NCBI RefSeq assembly: GCF_028369055.1
Contig: NZ_JAQNCZ010000005.1
Location: 62,001-126,000 of the forward strand
DNA from: Cognatishimia sp. SS12
GTDB lineage: Bacteria > Pseudomonadota > Alphaproteobacteria > Rhodobacterales > Rhodobacteraceae
Length of the DNA stretch: 64,000 nt
Reading direction: 5' to 3'
Shown here: piece after piece, positions 24,714 to 34,062 of the stretch
Layout of the letters: every line of letters starts with the position of its first letter
Numbering within the stretch: the first letter of the stretch is position 1
Position numbers and translations under genes: made by a program
The notes under the pieces: model-generated
What the model was told of the DNA's origin: nothing
Seen by the model: the letters and a program-made list of their open reading frames with translations, nothing else
Database searches by the model: none

Positions 24714-26225
24714 ATGATCGCACGGGCCTACACGGTGGCGTTTGAGGGGGTGAATGCCCATCAGGTTGAGGTGCAATGCGCCCTCGCCCCCGGCCTGCCG
24801 GCCTTTTCAATCGTTGGGCTACCCGACAAAGCGGTGTCCGAGGCGCGCGACCGCGTGCGCTCTGCCCTGACTGCGATGACCATTGCCCTGCCCTCAAAAC
24901 GTATCACCATCAACCTTTCGCCTGCCGATCTGCCCAAAGAGGGCAGTCACTTTGATCTGCCCATCGCGCTGGCTTTGCTGGCCGCGCTTGAGGTCATCCC
25001 CAAAGATGCCAGCGAAACCGTTGTGGCGCTTGGCGAGCTGTCGCTTGACGGCTCATTGGTGCCCGTGACAGGTGCACTGCCCGCGGCGATGACAGCGGCT
25101 GCGGAAAATCGCGGTCTGCTCTGCCCCGAAGCCTCGGGGGCCGAGGCCGCCTGGGTCGGGGCGACGCAGGTGATTGGCGCGCGCAGCCTGCACGCGGTGG
25201 TGCAGCACTATCTTGGGCAGGCCCCCATCGCGCCCAGCGCACCCGGCGAAGTTGCCGCCCATGAGGCCAGCAAGGATATGCGCGATGTCAAAGGGCAGCA
25301 GCGCGCCAAACGCGCGCTCGAAATTGCCGCCGCCGGGCGGCACCATCTGCTGATGCTGGGCACACCGGGCTCTGGCAAATCCATGCTCGCTGCGCGATTG
25401 CCCGGCATTTTGCCACCACTCTCTGCGCCGGAGGCTTTGGAAACCAGCATGATCCATTCGGTCGCCGGGCTGATTGATCAGGGCGGCATCTCGCGCACCC
25501 GCCCCTTTCGGGAGCCGCATCATACCGCGTCGATGCCAGCGATTGTCGGCGGCGGACGTCGCGCCATGCCCGGCGAAATCAGCCTCGCGCATAATGGCGT
25601 CCTCTTCATGGATGAATTTCCCGAGTTTCCGCGGCAGGTGCTGGAGACATTGCGCCAGCCAATTGAAACCGGAACGGTGATGATTGCCCGCGCCAATGCG
25701 CATGTCAGCTATCCGTGTCGCTTCATGTTGGTGGCGGCGGCCAACCCGTGCAAATGCGGGTTTCTTTACGATCCGGCCCGTGCCTGTGCTCGGGTGCCGC
25801 AGTGTGGTGAGGATTATCTGGGGCGCATCTCAGGCCCCCTCATGGATCGACTGGATCTCAGGATTGAGGTGCCCCCTGTGGCCTATCATGACCTTGACCT
25901 GCCGCCAGACGGGGACAGCTCTGCCATGATCGCGGAGCGGGTGGCGAAGGCGCGTGCGCTGCAGGCGGCACGGTTTGAGGCGCACACCAATGTGCATGCA
26001 AATGCCGACATGCAGGGCAAATTGCTGGAAGAGGCTGCGGCACCCGACGCTGACGGCCGTGCGCTATTGGCGCAGGTGGCGGAAAAATTCGGGCTTACCG
26101 CACGGGGCTACCACCGCGTGCTGCGCGTGGCCCGCACCATCGCGGACCTCGAAGGCAGCCCGGGGCTGCGCCGCCCCCACATCGCTGAAGCGGTGAGTTT
26201 TCGACTAACAACAACCGAGCGTTAG
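24714..26225 (+). CDS. comM: ComM / YifB-family Mg-chelatase-like AAA+ ATPase
   Basis: 503-aa hexameric AAA+ helicase that promotes branch migration during integration of incoming single-stranded DNA. An N-terminal Lon-like domain (AYTVAFEGVNAHQVEVQCALAPGLPAFSIVGLPDKAVSEARDRVR) precedes the AAA+ module with Walker A (MLGTPGSGKSMLA), Walker B (VLFMDEFPEF) and a Cys-containing AANPCKCGF insert. The ATG at 24714 starts the family N-terminus (MIARAYT). Upstream signals suggest control by CtrA and by an RBS-masking hairpin. It converges on gshB with a 4-nt gap. Confidence 0.93.
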   Translation: MIARAYTVAFEGVNAHQVEVQCALAPGLPAFSIVGLPDKAVSEARDRVRSALTAMTIALPSKRITINLSPADLPKEGSHFDLPIALALLAALEVIPKDASETVVALGELSLDGSLVPVTGALPAAMTAAAENRGLLCPEASGAEAAWVGATQVIGARSLHAVVQHYLGQAPIAPSAPGEVAAHEASKDMRDVKGQQRAKRALEIAAAGRHHLLMLGTPGSGKSMLAARLPGILPPLSAPEALETSMIHSVAGLIDQGGISRTRPFREPHHTASMPAIVGGGRRAMPGEISLAHNGVLFMDEFPEFPRQVLETLRQPIETGTVMIARANAHVSYPCRFMLVAAANPCKCGFLYDPARACARVPQCGEDYLGRISGPLMDRLDLRIEVPPVAYHDLDLPPDGDSSAMIAERVAKARALQAARFEAHTNVHANADMQGKLLEEAAAPDADGRALLAQVAEKFGLTARGYHRVLRVARTIADLEGSPGLRRPHIAEAVSFRLTTTER

Positions 26226-26229
26226 GGCC

Positions 26230-27162
26230 TTACAGTTTGGCTTCGATGGCCTCCCAGATTTTGGCGGCGATATTCACACCGTCAAATCGCTCCAGCTCCT
26301 GAATCCCGGTCGGAGAGGTGACGTTGATCTCTGTCAGGTAGTCGCCAATCACGTCGATGCCGACAAAGATCTGACCCTTTTCTTTCAAAAGAGGCCCAAT
26401 GGCGGCGCAGATCTCGAGGTCGCGATCCGTCAGGCCGATTTTCTCGGGACGCCCGCCGACATGCATGTTGCTGCGGGTTTCCCCCGCCGCAGGCACGCGG
26501 TTGATCGCCCCCACGGGTTCGCCGTCGACCAAAATCACGCGCTTATCGCCATTGCTGACATCGGGCAGGAACTTCTGCACAATCAGCGGCTCGCGACTAA
26601 AACCCGTGAACAGCTCGTGCAGGGAGGACAGATTGCGATCATTTTCATCCAGACGGAAAACGCCCGCGCCGCCGTTGCCGTAAAGCGGCTTGAGGATCAC
26701 ATCGCAGTGTTTGGCCTTAAAGGCTTTGATGGTCTCAAGATCCCGGGCAATTGTGGTCGGCGGAGTCAGCTCTGGAAAATCCAGTACCAGCAGTTTTTCG
26801 GGATAATTGCGCACCCAGAACGGATCATTTACAACCAGCGCCTTGCCCTTGAGGCGGTCAAGCAAGTGGGTTGAGGTGATGTAATGCATGTCAAAAGGCG
26901 GATCTTGGCGCAGCCAGATCACGTCAAAATCCTCAAGCGCGACACGTTCCTTCGGCCCCAAATCCACATGGTTGCCCTGCTCGCGGCGCAGGGTCATCTT
27001 GTGGCCTTTGGCGGTGATCACCCCTTCTTCGAAGGCCAGCATATCCGGGGAGTAATAAAACAGTTCATGCCCGCGCGCCTGCGCCTCTTCGGCGATACGA
27101 AAGCTGCTGTCGGCATTGATATCAACGGATGTAATCGGATCCATCTGGAAGGCGATTTTCAT
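26230..27162 (-). CDS. gshB: glutathione synthase
   Basis: 310-aa ATP-grasp ligase joining gamma-glutamylcysteine and glycine. The prokaryotic GshB N-terminus ([39 protein letters not shown]), the ATP-grasp loop [13 protein letters not shown] and the C-terminal [26 protein letters not shown] (Mg-binding Glu and Asn) are clear. It is downstream of yraN on the same strand after a 67-nt gap. It supplies glutathione, which the nearby GST would use. Confidence 0.96.
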   Translation of the reverse strand: MKIAFQMDPITSVDINADSSFRIAEEAQARGHELFYYSPDMLAFEEGVITAKGHKMTLRREQGNHVDLGPKERVALEDFDVIWLRQDPPFDMHYITSTHLLDRLKGKALVVNDPFWVRNYPEKLLVLDFPELTPPTTIARDLETIKAFKAKHCDVILKPLYGNGGAGVFRLDENDRNLSSLHELFTGFSREPLIVQKFLPDVSNGDKRVILVDGEPVGAINRVPAAGETRSNMHVGGRPEKIGLTDRDLEICAAIGPLLKEKGQIFVGIDVIGDYLTEINVTSPTGIQELERFDGVNIAAKIWEAIEAKL

Positions 27163-27229
27163 GGCTGTCCCTCATGTTTGCTGCGCCCTACATGGCGTGC
27201 AGATAGCCTGCTTGCAATGCAAAGGCGGC

Positions 27230-27601
27230 CTAGAAAAACGCATTTTCAAGAATTTGTGTTGTCCCCAGCGCATCCACCAGCGCCACATCAAAGCGCATAT
27301 CGCATAGGCTCCCGGCCGTTTCCTGTGCGGCAAACACCTCAGCCGCGCGCATGATACGGCTGCGTTGCCCGGCGCTCAGGCTTTCGGCGGCGCGTGCAAA
27401 TGTGGCGGCGCGCTTGACCTCAACAAACACCAAGAGCGCATCCTTACGAAAGATCAGATCAATTTCTGCACCGCCGCCGCGCCAGCGTTCTGCCTGAAAG
27501 GAATATCCCTGCGCCAAATAGTCCGCGCGCACCTGCCCCTCGGCGGCGAGGCCCGACAGATACGCCAATTTTCCGCGCCTGCGTTTTTCAGATGACGCCA
27601 T
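27230..27601 (-). CDS. YraN-family (UPF0102) nuclease-fold protein
   Basis: 123-aa protein of the YraN family, which has a restriction-endonuclease-like fold. The core pattern is visible: GLAAEGQVRADYLAQGY, then WRGGGAEIDLIFRKDALLVFVEVKRA, containing the E-x(n)-E-I-D-(x)-E-V-K metal-site residues. Its function is unknown, though it often sits beside rsmI as here (20-nt gap). I place the start at 27601. Confidence 0.88.
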   Translation of the reverse strand: MASSEKRRRGKLAYLSGLAAEGQVRADYLAQGYSFQAERWRGGGAEIDLIFRKDALLVFVEVKRAATFARAAESLSAGQRSRIMRAAEVFAAQETAGSLCDMRFDVALVDALGTTQILENAFF

Positions 27602-27621
27602 GCGTCCCGCCCCAGTTCCTA

Positions 27622-28476
27622 TCAGCCTTTCTTCAGCTCTAGCGCGCGGGCATAAACTTTTCGTTTATTGACGCTGAATGCCTGCGCCACCGCTTCTGAG
27701 GCATCGCGTACCGACATGGTCTCCAGCGCAGTTTTCAGGGCAGTTTCCATATCTTCGTCAGAGGTTTGCGCGTCCCCGGCGCGTTCGATCAGCACCACGA
27801 TTTCGCCTTTGACCGAGCGCGCGGCATAGCTGCCGGCCAGCGCGGTCAGGGCGCCGCGCTCGACCTCTTCGAATTTCTTGGTCAGCTCGCGGCAAACCGC
27901 AGCAGGCCGATCCCCCAACACCTCGGCGGCATCGCGCAGCATGTCCACCAGACGACGCGGACTTTCGTAGAACACCAGGGTGCCCGGAACATCTTTGACC
28001 GTTTGCAGGGCCGTTTTGCGCGCGGTTTTGGCATTGGGCAAAAACCCTGCAAAGAAAAACGCATCCGTGGGCAGACCCGCGATGCTAAGCGCAGTGATGA
28101 TCGCCGAGGCCCCGGGCGCAGATGTCACCAGATGGCCCGCCTCGCTCGCCTCGCGCGCCAGGTGATAACCCGGGTCGGCAATCAGCGGGGTGCCCGCCTC
28201 GCTGGCATAGGCCACGGATTTCCCTTCGGCCAGCAGCGCCAGCAGCTTGGCGCGGGTGCCCGCGCCGGAATGATCGTGATAAGCCATGACATGCCGCACG
28301 CCGAGCGGCACACCGTGAATTTCAAGCAGCCGCTTGAGCGAACGGGTGTCTTCCGCAGCCAGCACATCCGCGCTGGCCAATGTGTCAAGCGCACGCAGAG
28401 TGATGTCGCGCGCGGTGCCAATCGGTGTCGCCACAAAGTGCAGCCCCGGGGCCAAAGAAATTATTTTGTGATTCAA
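27622..28476 (-). CDS. rsmI: 16S rRNA (cytidine1402-2'-O)-methyltransferase RsmI
   Basis: 284-aa SAM-dependent enzyme that methylates C1402 of 16S rRNA in the ribosomal P site. It has the tetrapyrrole-methylase fold with GLHFVATPIGTARDITLRALDTLASADVLAAEDTR at the N-terminus, YASEAGTPLIADPGYHL and TSAPGASAIITALSIAGLPTDAFFFAGFLP. It is the first gene of rsmI-yraN-gshB and is divergent from the LpoA-like gene. Confidence 0.95.
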   Translation of the reverse strand: MNHKIISLAPGLHFVATPIGTARDITLRALDTLASADVLAAEDTRSLKRLLEIHGVPLGVRHVMAYHDHSGAGTRAKLLALLAEGKSVAYASEAGTPLIADPGYHLAREASEAGHLVTSAPGASAIITALSIAGLPTDAFFFAGFLPNAKTARKTALQTVKDVPGTLVFYESPRRLVDMLRDAAEVLGDRPAAVCRELTKKFEEVERGALTALAGSYAARSVKGEIVVLIERAGDAQTSDEDMETALKTALETMSVRDASEAVAQAFSVNKRKVYARALELKKG

Positions 28477-28581
28477 AGCTGGACCCTCCGCCGGGGGAGA
28501 CTATTATTCAGAGCAATCAAATTGCCGTTCAAATGCCGTCTGCGGCGGCCCAAGTCCGGACAACCTGTAAGGATAGTGTTC

Positions 28582-29754
28582 ATGTTTGCTGCTTTTAAAC
28601 GCCGCCGAGGCATTCTGAAAGGGGCCTTGGCCCTCACCGCCGCTGCCGTATTGGCCGCTTGTGAACCAATTGCCTTGGGAACTGGTCCGTCCATCAACAC
28701 CGACAAGCCGGTGCCTGTGGCGCTTTTGGTGCCGCGTGGTTCTTCCACGTCCGGCGATGCTCTTCTTGCCCAAAGCCTTGAAAATGCTGCGCGTCTGGCG
28801 ATGACCGATCTGAATGGTGTGCAAATTGACCTGCGGGTTTATGACACCGCAGGGGACGCAGCGATTGCACAGTCCGCAGCATTGCAAGCTGTGGGCGATG
28901 GCGCGAAAATCATTCTGGGCCCGGTGCGCAGCGGCCCGGCCAATGCCGTGGGTGTGGCACTCGCCGGCAAGGGCGTGAATGTGCTGACCTTTTCCAACAA
29001 TACCGAGATTGCCGGGGGCAATGTTTTCCTTCTCGGGCCAACCTTCGAAAATACCGCTGACCGGCTGGCAGGCTTTGCCGCGCGCAACGGAAAATCGCGC
29101 GTCGTTACTGTCCATGCGCAGAATGTTGCTGGCGAGGTCGGGCGCAACGCCATTGCGCGCGCGCTCAACACCAATGGGCTGACCAACGCGGGGGCCGTGG
29201 GCTATGAATTCTCGCAACAGGGCGTGGTCGCTGCGGTGGACGACGTGCGCAACACCGTGCGCAACAATGGTGCCGATGTCCTGTTCCTGACCTCTGACAC
29301 CTCAGGGGCCCTGCCGCTCTTCACGCAGCTGCTGCCCGAAGCGGGCCTGACCAGCGGCAGCGTGCAATATGTTGGCCTCACCCGCTGGGATATTCCGGCG
29401 CAGACACTGTCGCTGCCGGGTGTCCAAAACGGCTGGTTTGCCCTGCCCGATCCGGCCCTGTCCGGGCAATTCCGCGATCGGTATCAGGCCGCCTATGGGG
29501 CCTCTCCGCATCCCATCGCTGGCCTCGCCTACGACGGGATCGCAGCCATTGGTGCGCTTGTCGGCCAAGGCAATAGCAATGCTCTCACCACCTCGGCCCT
29601 GACACAGGGTCAAGGCTTCAAAGGGGTGAACGGCGTATTCCGCCTGCGCGCGGATGGCAGTAACGAACGCGGGCTGGCGGTGGCCACGATCCGTGACAAT
29701 CAGGTTGTAATCATTGACCCAGCACCAAGAAGTTTCGGAGGCGCAGGTTTCTAA
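28582..29754 (+). CDS. LpoA-like penicillin-binding protein activator lipoprotein
   Basis: 390-aa periplasmic-binding-protein-fold protein. A basic N-terminus and hydrophobic stretch end in LAAC at about residues 28-31, a lipobox, so it is probably a lipoprotein. The body resembles the Leu/Ile/Val-binding-type domain of LpoA (VALLVPRGSSTSGDALLAQSLENAARLAMTDLNG, ILGPVRSGPANAVGVALAGKGVNVLTFSNN, GLAYDGIAAIGAL). The partner would be a class A PBP. The ATG at 28582 is preceded by AAGGA. rsmI and this gene are divergent, and its 3' end overlaps glnD by 41 nt. Confidence 0.82.
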   Translation: MFAAFKRRRGILKGALALTAAAVLAACEPIALGTGPSINTDKPVPVALLVPRGSSTSGDALLAQSLENAARLAMTDLNGVQIDLRVYDTAGDAAIAQSAALQAVGDGAKIILGPVRSGPANAVGVALAGKGVNVLTFSNNTEIAGGNVFLLGPTFENTADRLAGFAARNGKSRVVTVHAQNVAGEVGRNAIARALNTNGLTNAGAVGYEFSQQGVVAAVDDVRNTVRNNGADVLFLTSDTSGALPLFTQLLPEAGLTSGSVQYVGLTRWDIPAQTLSLPGVQNGWFALPDPALSGQFRDRYQAAYGASPHPIAGLAYDGIAAIGALVGQGNSNALTTSALTQGQGFKGVNGVFRLRADGSNERGLAVATIRDNQVVIIDPAPRSFGGAGF

Positions 29755-32521
29755 ACCTGCGGCCTTCCTTCCGACTCCGCCAAAAGATCTCATCTGTGAG
29801 CCAGACCTGATTTTTGACCGCGCCCAAATGGGCGCGGCAATCGTTGCGGCCTGCCGCGACGCAGAAGATGCACGCGCAACCCGCAGCGCCGTGGTCGGGC
29901 TGCTGCGCGCCGCGCGCAGCCGCGGGATGGAGGCCATCGGTGCCGCCTTTGAGGCCAAACCGCGCGAGGCCCGCCCAATGACCCGCGCCTATACCTGGCT
30001 GACGGATTGTCTGGTCGCGACGACCCACTATGTGGCGACAGAATGGCTGCATCGTCTGGCCACCCCAACCAAAGGGGAGCGGATCGCACTCTTGGCGGTG
30101 GGGGGCTATGGCCGCGGCGAAATGGCCCCGCAGTCGGACGTCGACCTGCTATTTCTGACCCCCTATAAGATCACCGGCTGGGCCGAGAGCGTGATTGAAT
30201 CCATGCTCTATATGCTCTGGGATCTGCGCATGAAGGTCGGGCATAGTTCGCGCACCGTCAAAGATTGCCTGCGCCTCGCGGGCGAAGATTACACCATCCG
30301 CACCGCCCTGCTGGAGCAGCGGTTTCTAGCGGGCCACCGCCCTCTGGCGCGGGAGCTTACGGCGACCCTTGAATCGCAGCTTTTCCACGGCACGGAGAAG
30401 GAATTTATCGAAGCCAAATTGCTTGAGCGCGATGAGCGCCACATCAAGCAGGGTCAGCGCTATGTGGTGGAGCCGAACGTCAAAGAGGGCAAAGGCGGGT
30501 TGCGCGATTTGCAGTCGCTGTTTTGGATCGCCAAATATGTCTACCACGTCACCAGCGCCAAAGATTTGGTGCGCCACAAGGTGTTCAGCCAGGAAGAGCT
30601 TGAGCTTTTTCAGAAGGCTGAGAACTTTCTTTGGGCGGTGCGCGCGCATCTGCATCTGATCAACAAACGCCCGATGGAGCAGCTGGCCTTTGACATGCAG
30701 GTTTCTGTGGCCGAACGCATGGGCTATGTCGACAAAGGCGGGCGCCGCGCGGTTGAGCATTTCATGCAGGACTATTTTCGCAATGCGACATCCGTGGGCG
30801 ATCTGACCCGCATTCTGCTGTCAAAACTGGAAGCGGAACACAAAAAATCTGCCCCGCTGATGGAGCGTTTGTTCCGCCGTCGCCGCAAGATCAAAGAAGG
30901 CTACGCTGAGGTGCACAATCGCCTCGCGATTGCCGATGAAAAGGTCTTTTTGGAGGACAAGCTGAACATGCTGCGCCTGTTCGAAGAGGCGCTGCGCACC
31001 GGGCTGTTGATCCATCCTGACGCGATGCGGCTGGTCACGGCCAACCTGCACCTGATCGACGAGGACATGCGCACCAACAAGGAAGCGCAGCGCATTTTTC
31101 TGGGCACGCTTTTGAAACACGGCAACCCCGAACGCGCCTTGCGGCGGATGAATGAGCTGGGGGTTCTCTCGGCGTTTATCCCCGAATTTGAACCCATCGT
31201 CGCGATGATGCAGTTCAATATGTATCATTCCTACACGGTGGATGAGCATACGATTCAGGTCATCTCGAATTTTGCGCAGATTGAGCGCAAGGAACTGATC
31301 GAAGAACTGCCGCTCACCTCGGAAATTTTGGCCCGCAAAATCAACCGCAAGGTTCTGATGGTCGCGATGCTGCTGCATGATATTGGCAAGGGGCGCGATA
31401 TTGACCATTCCATCCTTGGCGCGCAGATCGCGCGCCGCGTCGCCCCGCGTCTGGGGTTGAACAAGGAAGAATGCAATACCGTTGAATGGTTGGTGCGCTA
31501 TCACCTCTTGATGTCAGATGTCGCGCAAAAGCGCGACATGAGCGATGAGCGCACGATCCGCAATTTCGTCAAAGCCGTCAAAACGGTGGAGCGGTTGGAT
31601 TTGCTGACGGTCCTGACCGTCTGCGACATTCGCGGCGTCGGCCCGGATGTCTGGAACAACTGGAAGGCCACGCTGCTGCGCAAGCTCTACAACCTCAGCA
31701 AAGCGGCCTTTGACAATGGGCTTGAACCCGTGGGCCTCAAGAACCGCAACACCGCAGCCCGCAAACAGCTGCGCGAGGCTCTGCCCGATTGGCCGGCCAA
31801 GGCGCTCAAGCAGGAAACTGCGCGCCATTATGATCCCTACTGGCAGGGGCTGCCAACCGATGCGCATAAGATTTTTGCCAAGCTATTGCGTGATATTTCC
31901 GACGATGAAATCCGCATAGATTTGCAGCCGGATGACGACCGTGACGCAACGCGCGTCTGTTTTGCGCTGGCGGATCATCCGGGCATCTTCTCGCGTCTGG
32001 CCGGGGCGCTGGCGCTCGTGGGGGCCAATGTCGTTGATGCGCGGACTTATACATCCAAAGATGGGTTTGCGACGGCCGCCTTCTGGATACAGGACGCGGA
32101 TGAGCACCCCTATGAAGCGGCGCGCCTGCCGCGTCTCAGCAAGATGATTCACCGCACCCTGAAAGGTGAAGTGGTCGCCTCTGAAGAGATGAAATCGCGC
32201 GATGTGCTGAAAAAGCGCGAAAAAGCCTTCCGCGTGCCCACCACCATCACCTTTGATAACGAAGGCTCGGAAATCTACACAATCATCGAGGTCGACACAC
32301 GCGACCGCCCCGGCCTGCTGTTTGACCTGACGCGCACCCTGGCGGACAGCAACGTCTATATCGCCTCCGCCGTGATCGCGACCTATGGCGAACAGGTCGT
32401 TGACACCTTTTACGTCAAGGACATGTTCGGGTTGAAATTCCACGCCGAAGGCAAACAAAAACTGTTGGAAAAACGCCTGCGGGACGCGATCGCCAAAGGC
32501 GCGGAAAGGGCACATTCATGA
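29714..32521 (+). CDS. glnD: [protein-PII] uridylyltransferase / uridylyl-removing enzyme
   Basis: About 935-aa nitrogen-status sensor that uridylylates PII proteins when glutamine is low. Domains in order: nucleotidyltransferase with GGYGRGEMAPQSDVDLLF (about residues 130-147), GlnD helical linker, HD phosphohydrolase with MLLHDIGKGRDIDHS (about 553-567), and two C-terminal ACT domains (about 740-820 and 850-930). The start is uncertain: TTG 29714 keeps full length but lies inside the upstream gene, and the first in-frame ATG (29828) would lose 38 residues. It overlaps murJ by ATGA. Confidence 0.93.
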   Translation: MTQHQEVSEAQVSKPAAFLPTPPKDLICEPDLIFDRAQMGAAIVAACRDAEDARATRSAVVGLLRAARSRGMEAIGAAFEAKPREARPMTRAYTWLTDCLVATTHYVATEWLHRLATPTKGERIALLAVGGYGRGEMAPQSDVDLLFLTPYKITGWAESVIESMLYMLWDLRMKVGHSSRTVKDCLRLAGEDYTIRTALLEQRFLAGHRPLARELTATLESQLFHGTEKEFIEAKLLERDERHIKQGQRYVVEPNVKEGKGGLRDLQSLFWIAKYVYHVTSAKDLVRHKVFSQEELELFQKAENFLWAVRAHLHLINKRPMEQLAFDMQVSVAERMGYVDKGGRRAVEHFMQDYFRNATSVGDLTRILLSKLEAEHKKSAPLMERLFRRRRKIKEGYAEVHNRLAIADEKVFLEDKLNMLRLFEEALRTGLLIHPDAMRLVTANLHLIDEDMRTNKEAQRIFLGTLLKHGNPERALRRMNELGVLSAFIPEFEPIVAMMQFNMYHSYTVDEHTIQVISNFAQIERKELIEELPLTSEILARKINRKVLMVAMLLHDIGKGRDIDHSILGAQIARRVAPRLGLNKEECNTVEWLVRYHLLMSDVAQKRDMSDERTIRNFVKAVKTVERLDLLTVLTVCDIRGVGPDVWNNWKATLLRKLYNLSKAAFDNGLEPVGLKNRNTAARKQLREALPDWPAKALKQETARHYDPYWQGLPTDAHKIFAKLLRDISDDEIRIDLQPDDDRDATRVCFALADHPGIFSRLAGALALVGANVVDARTYTSKDGFATAAFWIQDADEHPYEAARLPRLSKMIHRTLKGEVVASEEMKSRDVLKKREKAFRVPTTITFDNEGSEIYTIIEVDTRDRPGLLFDLTRTLADSNVYIASAVIATYGEQVVDTFYVKDMFGLKFHAEGKQKLLEKRLRDAIAKGAERAHS

Positions 32522-34062
32522 AGCCCATCCGGCTGATCCGGGGGTTTTTGACCGTTGGATTTTGGACCCTTCTCAGTCGTGTGCTGGGGTTCGCGCGCGA
32601 GATCCTGATTCTCAGCCTGATTGGCCCCGGGGCCGGGCTGGATGCGTTTGTCGCCGCCTTTCGTCTGCCCAATATGTTCCGCCGTTTCTTTGCCGAAGGT
32701 GCCTTTAACGCTGCCTTTGTCCCGCTGTTTTCAAAAAAATACGAGGCGGGCGAGGACGCACGGGCATTTGCCCAGAACGCGCTGAGTGGTCTGGCGCTGG
32801 CGGTGATGGTCCTGACCGCGCTGGCGATGATTTTCATGCCGGGGCTGGTCTGGTTGACCGCAGAAGGGTTTTATGGCGATCCCCGGTTTGACGTCACGGT
32901 TGGCTATGGGCGCATTGTCTTTCCCTATATCTTCTTCATGTCGCTGGCGGCGCTCTTCTCTGGGGTGCTCAATGCAACGGGGCGTTTTGCGGTCGCCGCA
33001 GCCGCGCCTGTGTTGCTGAATGTCTTTACCGTCGCGGCAATGACGCTGGCCTATTTCTTGGGGCAAGAGGTCATTCGCTGGCTCGTCTGGGTCATCCCTG
33101 TTGCCGGGGTTGCGCAGCTGGCGCTGGTTTGGGTGGCGGCAGATCGGGCCGGGGTGCGCCTGCGCCCGGCGCGGCCACGCTGGACAAATGATATGGCGCT
33201 CATGCTCAAAGTGGCGCTGCCGGCGGCGCTGGCATCGGGCGTCATGCAGATCAACCTTGTTGTCGGCCAGCTTGTCGCCTCGCGCACCGAAGGTGCCATC
33301 AGTTGGCTTTTTGCGGCGGATCGCCTTTATCAGTTGCCACTTGGGGTGGTTGGCATTGCAGTGGGCATCGTGCTGCTGCCGGATCTGTCACGCCGTCTGA
33401 AAGCTGGCGATGACAGCGGCGCGCAGCAGGCCTTTTCCCGGGCCAGCGAATTTGCCCTCGCGCTGTCGATCCCTTCGGCGATTGCCTTTCTTGTGGTGCC
33501 ACTGCCCTTGGTATCCGTGATGTATGAACGCGGCGCAACCACCGCGTCGGATGCGCAAGCCATTGCTTGGGCCGTTGCCGTCTATGGTCTGGGCCTGCCC
33601 GCGTTCATCCTGCAAAAACTCTATCAACCGCTGTTCTTTGCGCGCGAAGACACCAAGTCCCCTTTCCGCTATGCGCTTTGGGCCATGGCGATCAACGCGG
33701 GTCTGTCATTTGGCTTGCATCCGCTGGTGGGCTGGCTGGCTCCGGCAATCGCGGCGACCGTGGCAGGCTGGGCGATGGTGGCGATGTTGGCCCTTGGCGC
33801 GCGGCAATTCGGTGTGGCTGCGCAGCTCGATACCCGGTTCAAAACGCGCATCTGGCGCATCTGCCTTGCAGCGTTGATCATGGGTGCAGCCCTGCTGGCG
33901 CTCTTCCTGGGTTTTCGCGCGGCGTTTTTCGCACCGGGGCTGCGTTATCTCGCGCTCACCTGTTTGGTGCTGATAGGCGGCGTGGTCTATTTCGGCGCAG
34001 GACAAATCTTGGGCGCGTTCAAATTGTCTGAGATCAAGCGCGCCGGGCGCAGCGCACCCTAG
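32518..34062 (+). CDS. murJ: lipid II flippase MurJ
   Basis: 514-aa polytopic membrane protein (about 14 segments) of the MOP superfamily that flips lipid II to the periplasm. Hallmarks are TLLSRVLGFAREILI, DAFVAAFRLPNMFRRFFAEGAFNAAFVPLFS, and the Arg/Asp-lined cavity residues in LYQLPLGVVGIAVGIVLLPDLSR and PLFFAREDTKSPFRYAL. The ATG overlaps the glnD stop; glnD-murJ linkage is common in proteobacteria. The TAG stop interlocks with the rhomboid-like gene through CTAG. Confidence 0.95.
   Translation: MKPIRLIRGFLTVGFWTLLSRVLGFAREILILSLIGPGAGLDAFVAAFRLPNMFRRFFAEGAFNAAFVPLFSKKYEAGEDARAFAQNALSGLALAVMVLTALAMIFMPGLVWLTAEGFYGDPRFDVTVGYGRIVFPYIFFMSLAALFSGVLNATGRFAVAAAAPVLLNVFTVAAMTLAYFLGQEVIRWLVWVIPVAGVAQLALVWVAADRAGVRLRPARPRWTNDMALMLKVALPAALASGVMQINLVVGQLVASRTEGAISWLFAADRLYQLPLGVVGIAVGIVLLPDLSRRLKAGDDSGAQQAFSRASEFALALSIPSAIAFLVVPLPLVSVMYERGATTASDAQAIAWAVAVYGLGLPAFILQKLYQPLFFAREDTKSPFRYALWAMAINAGLSFGLHPLVGWLAPAIAATVAGWAMVAMLALGARQFGVAAQLDTRFKTRIWRICLAALIMGAALLALFLGFRAAFFAPGLRYLALTCLVLIGGVVYFGAGQILGAFKLSEIKRAGRSAP

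Noticed and set aside
27766..28581. Upstream extension of the LpoA-like gene
   Set aside because: The frame stays open antisense to rsmI, but the signal peptide and lipobox begin at ATG 28582.
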